DNA from: CAKRJP01 sp963634745
Lineage (GTDB): Bacteria > Bacillota > Clostridia > Lachnospirales > Lachnospiraceae
Direction of reading: 5' to 3'
NCBI GenBank assembly: GCA_963634745.1
Contig: CAVHCX010000002.1
Span: 1 to 64,000, forward strand
DNA length: 64,000 nt
Positions within the stretch are counted from its first letter, which is position 1. Each line of letters opens with the position of its first letter. Below, in pieces: positions 53,502 to 60,609 of the stretch. The notes under the pieces were generated by a model. The model was not told where the DNA came from, made no database searches, and saw only the letters and a list, made by a program, of their open reading frames with translations. The translations under genes were made by a program, and so were the position numbers.

Positions 53502-54253
53502 ATAATATACTCCGGTTCATTTAAAAGTTGCATCTTTCTTAAGAACTCTCTGGTTCTTTCATTTTTTGGATTTGTAAAGACTTCCTTGGGGCTTCCATAT
53601 TCTACAATATGGCCTCCGTCTAAGAAGATCACCTTATTTGCTACATGTCTTACGAAATTCATTTCATGGGATACCAGCAACATGGTATGGCCTTCTGCTG
53701 CCACATTTTTGATGGTCTCTAGGACTTCTCCTACAAGCTCCGGGTCTAGGGCTGAGGTTGGCTCATCCAAAAGAAGTAATTCCGGCTTTAGGGCCAGGGC
53801 CCTTGCGATGGCTACTCTCTGCTGCTGTCCACCGGAAAGGTGCTTTGGATAGTGGTTGGCCCAGGCAGACATGCCTACCCGCTTTAACTCCCGCTCTGCA
53901 ATCTCCCTTGCTTCCTTCTTACTCTTCTTTTGAACAGTAAGCAGGCCCTCCATCACATTTTCTAAGGCAGTCTTCTTTTCAAAGAGATAGAATCTTTGGA
54001 AAACCATTCCGGTACTTTTCCGAAATTCCTGGCTCTCTTTATTCTTTTTTGCAAGGTCTATGGTCTGGTCCTTCCAGATAACCTGGCCAGCCTCCGGGAT
54101 TTCCAGCTGATTAATGCAGCGAAGGAGGGTGGATTTTCCGGTTCCGGATGGGCCGATAATGCCGATCACATCCCCTTTTTCTATTTTCAGGTCTACCTGC
54201 TCCAATACTTTATTGTCATGAAAGCTTTTTGAAAGGTTCTTTATTTCTAACAT
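53498..54253 (-). CDS. Amino acid (cystine-type) ABC transporter ATP-binding protein
   Basis: This 251-residue ATPase of the polar amino acid uptake family has Walker A GPSGTGKST (33-41), Q-loop at VFQRFYLFEKKT, signature LSGGQQQR, Walker B LLLLDEPTSALD and the H-loop in LLVSHEMNF. The start at 54253 is supported by GAGGGG upstream and leaves one base between it and the permease stop. It works with the permease and lipoprotein in the same operon. The system resembles TcyC/GlnQ-type importers; cystine or a cysteine derivative is suggested by the operon context only. Confidence 0.94.
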   Translation of the reverse strand: MLEIKNLSKSFHDNKVLEQVDLKIEKGDVIGIIGPSGTGKSTLLRCINQLEIPEAGQVIWKDQTIDLAKKNKESQEFRKSTGMVFQRFYLFEKKTALENVMEGLLTVQKKSKKEAREIAERELKRVGMSAWANHYPKHLSGGQQQRVAIARALALKPELLLLDEPTSALDPELVGEVLETIKNVAAEGHTMLLVSHEMNFVRHVANKVIFLDGGHIVEYGSPKEVFTNPKNERTREFLRKMQLLNEPEYII

Positions 54254-54254
54254 T

Positions 54255-54998
54255 TTATACCCCTCTCTCTTCCGATGCCAGCTCAATTTTTGCTACCTGG
54301 TCCGGAATCTCAAGTTTTTTCTCTATCAGCTTTAGTAGTCTCTCCAGGATAAAGGTAATTACCCAGTAAATAATCGCCAGGGAAATATAGACTTCAAAAT
54401 ATCGATAGTTTCTTCCACCGATGATTTTTCCCTGGGCGGTCATTTCCACAACGGCACAGACGAAAGCCAGTGATGTTCCCTTGATCAGTCCAATAAAGGA
54501 ATTTCCGAGTCCCGGCAGGGCCACCTCGATCATTTCAGGAAAAATAATTCTAAAAAAGGTTTGCAAATAATTCATTCCTATAGCTGATGCCGCCTCAATC
54601 TGGCCCGGATTCACAGAACCCAAAGCGCCTCTGAAAATTTCTGCAATGTAGGCAGATTCATTTACAGCCAAGGCAAGGATTGCATAGAAAACGCCGGAAG
54701 TGGTGGAAGCCTGATATTCGACCCCTCTTTGCATACAAATGTATTTATTTAACATCGGAATTCCAAAATATACAATATAGAGTTGTACAATGATTGGGGT
54801 TCCTCTGACCAGGGAGATATAAATTCCTACCAACTGCTTTAATACCGGAATTTCCTTTGTTTTAACCAGAGCCAGGATCATACCCACAATGAGGGCAATG
54901 ATCATAGCGCTGATGGCTAATTCCAAGGTAATGGGCAGGTATTTTAATAATTCTGGAATGGTGGTAAAGACCGCTTGAAGGTCAAATAATTTTGCCAT
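54255..54998 (-). CDS. Amino acid ABC transporter permease
   Basis: This 247-residue HisMQ-type permease has about five membrane spans. The EAA loop (EIFRGALGSVNPGQIEAASAIGM) docks the ATPase, and ISLVRGTPIIVQLYIVYFGIP is typical of polar amino acid importers. Only one permease is encoded, so it would act as a homodimer, as in cystine systems of the TcyB type. It is flanked by the GNAT gene upstream (41-base gap) and the ATPase gene downstream. Confidence 0.94.
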   Translation of the reverse strand: MAKLFDLQAVFTTIPELLKYLPITLELAISAMIIALIVGMILALVKTKEIPVLKQLVGIYISLVRGTPIIVQLYIVYFGIPMLNKYICMQRGVEYQASTTSGVFYAILALAVNESAYIAEIFRGALGSVNPGQIEAASAIGMNYLQTFFRIIFPEMIEVALPGLGNSFIGLIKGTSLAFVCAVVEMTAQGKIIGGRNYRYFEVYISLAIIYWVITFILERLLKLIEKKLEIPDQVAKIELASEERGV

Positions 54999-55039
54999 AG
55001 TAATAATTCCTTTCCGGCTTGATTTCTAGATAAGGGGCT

Positions 55040-55471
55040 TTAATCCAAGTTTTTTCGGGTCATGATGCAAACAAATTCTCCGGAGCCGGTCCTGCTGGAT
55101 GGGTCCGGCTTGTAACCTAATTTTTCATAGAAGCCCAGGGCCTTCTCCCTGGAATTTATGAGAACCGTTTTTACACCTCTTGCTTTTAGGAAATCTTCTG
55201 CCGCCTTGATTCCCAAGGCTCCGTAATGTTTTCCACGATATTCTAAAAGCGTTGCCACTCTCTCCACATGGCCCAGGCCTTCCTCATCAATCCGTACTCT
55301 GCAAGTAGAAACCGGAAAGCCATCCTCATGTACCAAAATATAATCGCTGTCCTGCTGATCATCATGAAATTCTCCCTCCAAGGGGATGCCAAATCCTACA
55401 CACATGGCCTGGATCCGAATATAATGAACGCCTGCCTTTTGCCATTCTTCTGTCGCATGTACTGCTTCCAT
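55040..55471 (-). CDS. GNAT family N-acetyltransferase
   Basis: This 143-residue GNAT fold protein has motif A at VERVATLLEYRGKHYGALGIKAAEDFL (acetyl-CoA pyrophosphate loop RGKHYGALG) and motif B around VLINSREKALGFYEKLGYKP. Operons for S-alkylated cysteine use in Bacillus (ytm and yxe) also contain a GNAT enzyme that acetylates the amino group before further processing. The same role here is inferred from the transporter and M20 peptidase in the operon. AGGAG precedes the ATG. Confidence 0.88.
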   Translation of the reverse strand: MEAVHATEEWQKAGVHYIRIQAMCVGFGIPLEGEFHDDQQDSDYILVHEDGFPVSTCRVRIDEEGLGHVERVATLLEYRGKHYGALGIKAAEDFLKARGVKTVLINSREKALGFYEKLGYKPDPSSRTGSGEFVCIMTRKNLD

Positions 55472-55494
55472 ATGCTTTCTACTCCTAACATTTT

Positions 55495-56562
55495 TTATAA
55501 TTGTCCGTGGGGATGTAGGGCATCCGGTGTCAATAATTTGTTGGCCGGATCCTTACTGAGCTTTTCTCTTCCCGTAGGTGTCTTCCAAATGGTGTCAAAA
55601 TCCGTAGCCGGAATCACAATATCATAATAGGTGGACTCCCAATAATCCGGATCTGCTGTCTCCAGATCTACAGAAGCTGCAAAATCCTTAAAATAGGTAT
55701 TGTGGGCGAAGGCCGGAATCTGATAAAGATCTCTTGCATAAGCCCAAAGATTTTTATAATCTACCAAACGTTTCTTGCAAGGTCCGATATTTCTGGAATA
55801 GCTGACATCAAATCTTGCCAATGTAACATAGAGACGAATGTCACTGTCTGTTACATAGTCTCCAAATAAGAATCTTTGATTTTCCAACCTCTCTTCCATA
55901 GCATCGAGACCTGCAAAAAAGGTTTCATAAGCATCGGAAAAAGCCTGCAAGGACTGGGCGAACTGGGCCCTGTAAACTGCATTATTTACATTTTCAAAGA
56001 GCCACCAGTTTAACTTATCAATGTCCTCTCTCAAGTCCTCCGGATAAAGGTCCGGCGCATTTTCTTTCTGAAATGGCTTAAAGTCCACTTCCAGATAATT
56101 GGTCAGCTTGTGATAATCGTTATTTACTACTTTTTTCTCCTTATAATCTACAAAGGAAGGAACGGTCGCTCTTCCTGTATATTCCGGGTCTGCATTGTAG
56201 TAAAGCTCACTGAGAAACTGTGCCCCTGTCTCCGGGTTAATATGGTTGGGAGAATTTACAAATTCCCATCCTAAGGATCTCTCATAAGCATCCTCATCCC
56301 ATCCTACAATCTCTACCTTGATGGCATCCTGTAAGCCTAAAAGCTCTCTTGTGATTGATGCCCGGTTGGACCAGTGACAGCCCTTTGCCCAAAACAAAAT
56401 GTAGCGGTCCTTCTCCACCGGGTTTTCTCCCGGTCCGAATCCCTTTGTAAAATGATTGGGCTGTCTGTGGAAATTTCCATATTTATCTACTTCACTGACA
56501 GTTTCTGTGGGGCGAACCCTAACCTGTCTTCCATTTACTTCTATATATTCAGCCTGAGCCAT
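55495..56562 (-). CDS. Xi-class GST-like protein (glutathionyl-hydroquinone reductase family), paralog 2
   Basis: This 355-residue protein of the ECM4/YqjG family has an N-terminal thioredoxin fold with the catalytic Cys in AKGCHWSNRASI near residue 61 and an all-helical GST C-terminal domain (YVTDSDIRLYVTLARFD). The family Cys is kept, but the usual CPWAHR pattern is changed to CHWSNR in both operon copies. Canonical members reduce glutathionyl-hydroquinones by attacking a C-S bond. Anaerobic Clostridia commonly lack glutathione, so another thiol adduct is more likely. It follows its paralog by 49 bases. Confidence 0.85.
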   Translation of the reverse strand: MAQAEYIEVNGRQVRVRPTETVSEVDKYGNFHRQPNHFTKGFGPGENPVEKDRYILFWAKGCHWSNRASITRELLGLQDAIKVEIVGWDEDAYERSLGWEFVNSPNHINPETGAQFLSELYYNADPEYTGRATVPSFVDYKEKKVVNNDYHKLTNYLEVDFKPFQKENAPDLYPEDLREDIDKLNWWLFENVNNAVYRAQFAQSLQAFSDAYETFFAGLDAMEERLENQRFLFGDYVTDSDIRLYVTLARFDVSYSRNIGPCKKRLVDYKNLWAYARDLYQIPAFAHNTYFKDFAASVDLETADPDYWESTYYDIVIPATDFDTIWKTPTGREKLSKDPANKLLTPDALHPHGQL

Positions 56563-56611
56563 ATGATCTGCCTCCTATGTTTTTCTAATCCTTTATATAA
56601 AGCCTAACGAA

Positions 56612-57634
56612 TTACTGTAATTTCAATTTATTTCCCGGATCGCTGCTAAGTCTTGCCCGGTCATGGGGTGCTCCCCAGTATGCATCAAAATTAATTTCAT
56701 CTAAAAATCTCGCATTAAAGGTTTCCATCAAGTGACCGGACTTTGTAGATGGATTTGCAAAATCCTTAAAATAGGTATTATTTCTAAAAGCCGGGATCTG
56801 ATAGAGGTCTCTTGCATAGCCCCAGAGATTTTTATAATCGATCAGTCTCTGCTTGGTATGGCCCAACTGGAAGGCGTAGCGAATATCCAGTCTTGCCAGG
56901 GTTACATAGAGACGCACATCACTGTCTGTCACATAATCTCCAAAAAGGAATCTCTGATTTTCCAGGCGCTCCTCTAAGATATCCAGGGCTGCATAAAAGG
57001 CATTGTAGGCATCCCAAAAGGCTTCTTTGGATCTGGCAAATGCAGTTTTATAGACCCCATTATTTACATTATGGAAGAGCCATGCATTTAACTTGTCGAT
57101 TTCCTCTCTAAGCTCTTCCGGATAAAGGTCCGGCGCATTTTCGCCCTGAAGATCCTTAAATTCCACTTCGAAATAATTGGTTAATCTGTGGTAATCGTTG
57201 TTTACCACCTTTCCGGTTTTTACATCAATGAGGGCCGGAACGGTAGTTCTTCCTGTATAGTCATCATCTGCTGCATAGTAGGCTTCACTTAAAAACTGGA
57301 TGCCAAGAACCGGATCGATATTATCCTTATCGTAAACAAACTCCCATCCTAAATTCTTCTCATGGGGTGCATGTTCTACCATGTTGACGCTGATGGCATC
57401 TTCTAGTCCCAGGAGTTCTCTTACAATAGAGGCTCTGTTGGACCAGTGACATAATTTTGCCCATACCAGGTGGTAACGTCCCTTCTCTACCGGATTTTCT
57501 CCCGGTCCGAAGCCCTTAGTGAAATGATTGGGCTGTCTGTGAAAATATCCATTCTCATCTACCTCAGAGATGACCTCCTGGGGTCTGACTCTGATCTTTC
57601 TTCCATTTACTATTTCGTAATCGTACTCTGCCAT
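56612..57634 (-). CDS. Xi-class GST-like protein (glutathionyl-hydroquinone reductase family), paralog 1
   Basis: This 340-residue paralog of the next gene shares long blocks with it, for example FHRQPNHFTKGFGPGENPVE and ENAPDLYPE. The catalytic Cys lies in WAKLCHWSNRASIV near residue 60, again with CHWSNR in place of CPWAHR. The C-terminus differs (GHLMETFNARFLDEIN), so the two copies may have different substrates or act as a heterodimer. TGGAGG precedes the ATG. A perfect hairpin separates it from the lipoprotein gene. Confidence 0.85.
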   Translation of the reverse strand: MAEYDYEIVNGRKIRVRPQEVISEVDENGYFHRQPNHFTKGFGPGENPVEKGRYHLVWAKLCHWSNRASIVRELLGLEDAISVNMVEHAPHEKNLGWEFVYDKDNIDPVLGIQFLSEAYYAADDDYTGRTTVPALIDVKTGKVVNNDYHRLTNYFEVEFKDLQGENAPDLYPEELREEIDKLNAWLFHNVNNGVYKTAFARSKEAFWDAYNAFYAALDILEERLENQRFLFGDYVTDSDVRLYVTLARLDIRYAFQLGHTKQRLIDYKNLWGYARDLYQIPAFRNNTYFKDFANPSTKSGHLMETFNARFLDEINFDAYWGAPHDRARLSSDPGNKLKLQ

Positions 57635-57654
57635 TTTCTTCCTCCATATAGACT

Positions 57655-57677
57655 GGGATAACCCCTTAGGTTATCCC
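57655..57677 (-). other. Intercistronic hairpin after the lipoprotein gene
   Basis: GGGATAACC (57655-57663) pairs with GGTTATCCC (57669-57677) around a five-base loop, with no U-run on the minus strand. Such hairpins often stabilise the upstream binding-protein mRNA relative to downstream genes. Confidence 0.65.
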
Positions 57678-57702
57678 GCAATTTTTATTTATTATGCAAT
57701 TA

Positions 57703-58602
57703 TTAGTTGATCGTCTCCTCAAATTTATCTGCAGATGGAACCTGGTTGGCTCCGAAAAATTCCTCAGACAATTTTTCTAGAGTTCCATCCTCTCTCAGCT
57801 CTTTTAAGGCTTCATCGACATCATCCCTCAAAGCCTTTCCCTTTTCATCCTTAGGGAACAAGAAGTAAGCATCTAAGGCTGTGGAAATCTTGGCTGTCTC
57901 CTCCTCTGATAATTCTGTATACTCTAAGCCGTCAAATCCAAATTCTTCCTGATAACTCTGATAGATTGGAAGATCATCAATTCTAAAGTCACTGGTTCCA
58001 TCCTGAATGTGTTCAAAGGTTACAGACTGGTCTTGCTCTGTGTAGACAATCTCGATCTGGGAATCCGGATTTTCCTCGTTCCACTTCTCGATGGCATTGG
58101 TTACATTGACACCGGCTCCTGCCTCAATCTTGTAGCCCCTGTCCGCAGCGTCCTGGAGGGAAGTCAAAGGCTCATCTCCCTTTCTCTGGATAAATACATA
58201 CTTGATCTCATCATAAGGATAGGAAAAATAGTAACTCTCTGCCCGGTCCTCGTTGTAACTAAAGTTATTAACAGCCAGCTGATAATTTCCTGCCTGCAAG
58301 CCGGAGAAGAGGGAGGTAAAATCAGCGCTCTGAAGATTCAGTTCATACTGGGGTAATTTTTCAAAAACTGCCTTTAATACTTCAATATCGTATCCGGAAT
58401 AATTATTGTCCTCATCAATGGTAATGTATGGCTTTGGAGTACCACCGGTTACTGCATTAATAACGGTCACGTCCCCGCTGCTTGCGGTGGAAGAATCGGA
58501 AGATGATGATGTAGTAGAACTGCTTCCGCAAGCGGTAAGTCCTAAAGCTAAAGTTCCAACAAGTGTTCCTGTGATAATTCTTTTTATAGTTTTCTGCTTC
58601 AT
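57703..58602 (-). CDS. Amino acid ABC transporter substrate-binding lipoprotein
   Basis: This 299-residue periplasmic-binding-type lipoprotein has a signal peptide ending in the lipobox L-T-A-C (Cys25), a Ser/Thr linker, then the SBP_bac_3 domain. It has PKPYITIDEDNNYSGYDIEV near the start, DFTSLFSGLQAGNYQLAVNNF, and KGKALRDDVDEALKELREDGT with the usual C-terminal pattern. It is anchored outside the membrane and delivers a polar amino acid to the permease. The pattern resembles cystine-binding TcyA/TcyK proteins. It is the first structural gene of the operon, preceded by the Cys-codon leader described below. Confidence 0.93.
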   Translation of the reverse strand: MKQKTIKRIITGTLVGTLALGLTACGSSSTTSSSSDSSTASSGDVTVINAVTGGTPKPYITIDEDNNYSGYDIEVLKAVFEKLPQYELNLQSADFTSLFSGLQAGNYQLAVNNFSYNEDRAESYYFSYPYDEIKYVFIQRKGDEPLTSLQDAADRGYKIEAGAGVNVTNAIEKWNEENPDSQIEIVYTEQDQSVTFEHIQDGTSDFRIDDLPIYQSYQEEFGFDGLEYTELSEEETAKISTALDAYFLFPKDEKGKALRDDVDEALKELREDGTLEKLSEEFFGANQVPSADKFEETIN

Positions 58603-58654
58603 AATTTAAATTCCTCTTTCTAATTCATGTTTTGTAATCTTATTTATTCCAAAT

Positions 58655-58705
58655 GGGTCATATGTTAAATTGCTATTTTACAGCACATACAAAAGCACAT
58701 GACCC
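58655..58705 (-). promoter_or_regulatory. Leader hairpin overlapping the Cys codons
   Basis: RNA arm GGGUCAUGUG (58705-58696) pairs with CAUAUGACCC (58664-58655) over 10 bp with one G-U pair. The 5' arm lies in codons 11-14 of the leader peptide, and the 3' arm starts on the base after its stop codon. A small TGCT/AGCA hairpin can form inside. A ribosome stalled on the Cys codons would cover the 5' arm. There is no U-run after the stem. Confidence 0.7.
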
Positions 58706-58736
58706 TTCCTGATGTTTGTTCTGTACTTCTTTTCAT
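58665..58736 (-). CDS. Cysteine-rich 23-residue leader peptide
   Basis: A short ORF starts at the ATG at 58736, eight bases after AAGGAG (a better site than many genes here have), and ends with TAA at 58665, 62 bases before the lipoprotein gene. The peptide is 23 residues, and residues 13-20 read MCFCMCCK, so four of its last ten residues are Cys (TGC, TGT, TGC, TGT). A consensus promoter lies about 72 bases upstream of its start. Its place in front of a cystine-like uptake operon, and the hairpin built over the Cys codons, suggest a regulatory leader that senses charged tRNA-Cys. A metal- or thiol-binding peptide is an alternative. Confidence 0.75.
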   Translation of the reverse strand: MKRSTEQTSGRVMCFCMCCKIAI

Positions 58737-58814
58737 ATGACTCTCTCCTTTCAAAATCCCTTTTTGTTTCACATACTTATTTGGTATGTTTTGTAGGTTT
58801 TGTTTACGTTGATG

Positions 58815-58843
58815 ATTATAGTAGCTGGGAGAAAGAATGTCAA
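58815..58843 (-). promoter_or_regulatory. Consensus promoter of the Cys-leader operon
   Basis: TTGACA (58838-58843), a 17-base spacer and TATAAT (58815-58820) on the minus strand match the sigma-A consensus at all 12 positions. The predicted start is near 58808. The leader between promoter and peptide holds ACAUAC, which can pair either with nearby GUAUGU or with GUAUGU within the leader's Cys-codon region. Confidence 0.9.
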
Positions 58844-58975
58844 TGGATTTGGTTATCAGGGTTTTCTCTTGCCAGTTATAAATTCAATCTATTACCTCTT
58901 CATCTTTTTTCTTATGTCCTTTTTATGCTATTCTTATGCTATACTTAGAAAAAACATATGGAGGTTTCTTATATC

Positions 58976-59149
58976 ATGTTAGTATGTGATTACAGAGTGG
59001 AACAAATTGACGGGGATTATGCCCATTTAAGACGACTGGACAAGGCGGAGGAACCGCCCAAACTAACAGCCAGAGCCCTGCTGCCGGCTGAAATCTACGA
59101 AGGATGTATTCTGCATTATGAATGGATGCAATATAGCCTGGTAAAATAA
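58976..59149 (+). CDS. DUF3006-like small protein
   Basis: This 57-residue protein follows the DUF3006 pattern: an initial strand with IDGDYAHLRRLD, then ALLPAEIYEGCILHYEW near the end (LP followed by EG and a hydrophobic strand). DUF3006 proteins are small beta-barrel-like proteins of unknown function. The ATG at 58976 is preceded by GGAGG; another ATG six codons earlier overlaps that site. An extended -10 (TGCTATACT) lies about 35 bases upstream. It diverges from the Cys-leader operon and precedes the symporter gene by 169 bases. Confidence 0.75.
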   Translation: MLVCDYRVEQIDGDYAHLRRLDKAEEPPKLTARALLPAEIYEGCILHYEWMQYSLVK

Positions 59150-59318
59150 GAAAATAAACTTTACAAAATTTTTATTTTTTTAATTTTAAAATTTAAAATC
59201 TTGCTTTTTCATGGTATACTAAACAAGCTTGTAAGCTTTTTTGAAAGATTTAGAGAGGGGTCTTGCAAATATGAGCTTACATGCTGGATACAAGAGAGAG
59301 AGAAAGTGAGGTTGTCAA

Positions 59319-60554
59319 ATGACAAAAGAAAAAAAGAAGATGTCCCTGGCGATGCAAATCTTTATCGCCCTGGTTTTAGCCATCATCGCAGGTCTCCTTT
59401 TACAGAATTATGCTGATTTTGCCGAGACCTACATCAAACCCTGGGGAACTATATTTTTAAATCTGGTTAAATTTATTGTAGTACCGATCGTATTATTCTC
59501 CATTATGTGTGGAGTGATCTCTATGAAGGATATTAAAAAAGTTGGTTCTATCGGACTAAAGACTGTTGTTTACTATTTATTAACCACAGCCTTTGCCATC
59601 ACCATCGGACTCATTGGTGGAAATTTATTCGAAGGACTTTTTCCAAAGGTTGCCACATCCAACTTAAGCTATGAAGCTTCCGAGGCCACCTCTGTTATGG
59701 ATACCATCGTAAATATTTTCCCTGCAAACTTTGTTCAGCCTATGGTGGAGGCCAACATGCTGCAGATCATTGTTATGGCTTTGATCCTTGGTTTTGCCAT
59801 GATTCTTCTTGGGGAGAAGAATGAGGCCTTAGTAAAGGGATGTAATGATCTAAATGATTTATTTATGAAGTGTATGGAGATGATCCTTAAGCTGTCTCCT
59901 ATCGGTGTATTTTGTCTTCTGTGCCCGGTAATCGCAGCCAACGGACCGGCCATTATCGGCTCCCTAGCCATGGTACTTCTTACAGCATATCTTTGCTACA
60001 TTGTACACATGCTGTTTACCTACTCCCTTACAGTTAAAACTCTTGGAGGCATGAGCCCGGTAAGATTTTTTAAGGAAATGATCCCGGCTATGATGTTTGC
60101 CTTCTCCAGTGCTTCTTCCGTAGGAACCCTTCCAATCAACATGGAAGGCACAGAAAAGATGGGGGTTCCCAATGAGGTTTCTTCCTTTGTACTTCCTTTG
60201 GGAGCTACCATTAATATGGATGGAACTGCTATTTATCAGGGCGTTTGCTCCATCTTTATTGCAGCCTGCTATGGCATTCACTTAACCCTGGGACAAATGC
60301 TGACCATCATTTTAACCGCTACCCTGGCTTCCATCGGTACAGCCGGTGTTCCCGGAGCCGGTATGGTTATGCTGGCCATGGTACTTACCTCCGTTGGCCT
60401 TCCGGTGGACGGTATTGCTCTTGTAGCCGGTGTGGACCGTATCTTTGATATGGGACGTACCGTAGTAAATATCACCGGTGATGCCAGCTGCTGTGTAGTA
60501 GTTTCCAGCCTTGAGAAAAAAAGAGAAGCAAGACTTGCAAAGAAAAATGCATAG
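59319..60554 (+). CDS. Dicarboxylate/amino acid:cation symporter (DAACS family)
   Basis: This 411-residue transporter has eight spans and two re-entrant hairpins. It shows the Ser-rich SSASSVGTLP loop of hairpin 1, NMDGTAIYQG of helix 7, AGVPGAGMVML of hairpin 2, and VDRIFDMGRTVVNITGDASCCV of helix 8. These are the GltP/GltT/SstT/TcyP signatures. Substrates include glutamate, aspartate, serine or cystine; the Arg and Asp of helix 8 (DMGRTVVN, GDA) suit an acidic or zwitterionic amino acid. TGCTGG and the DNA upstream include an extended -10 (TGGTATACT). It is monocistronic, next to the cystine-type operon. Confidence 0.93.
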   Translation: MTKEKKKMSLAMQIFIALVLAIIAGLLLQNYADFAETYIKPWGTIFLNLVKFIVVPIVLFSIMCGVISMKDIKKVGSIGLKTVVYYLLTTAFAITIGLIGGNLFEGLFPKVATSNLSYEASEATSVMDTIVNIFPANFVQPMVEANMLQIIVMALILGFAMILLGEKNEALVKGCNDLNDLFMKCMEMILKLSPIGVFCLLCPVIAANGPAIIGSLAMVLLTAYLCYIVHMLFTYSLTVKTLGGMSPVRFFKEMIPAMMFAFSSASSVGTLPINMEGTEKMGVPNEVSSFVLPLGATINMDGTAIYQGVCSIFIAACYGIHLTLGQMLTIILTATLASIGTAGVPGAGMVMLAMVLTSVGLPVDGIALVAGVDRIFDMGRTVVNITGDASCCVVVSSLEKKREARLAKKNA

Positions 60555-60572
60555 TACTTGCAAATACAAGAA

Positions 60573-60609
60573 AGAGGCCTACACCATAAAGGTGCAAGCC
60601 TCTTTTTTA
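60573..60609 (+). terminator. Terminator after the symporter
   Basis: AAGAGGC and GCCTCTT arms with an inner CACC/GGTG helix, then TTTTT. It converges on the end of the FUSC-HAD gene. Confidence 0.9.
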
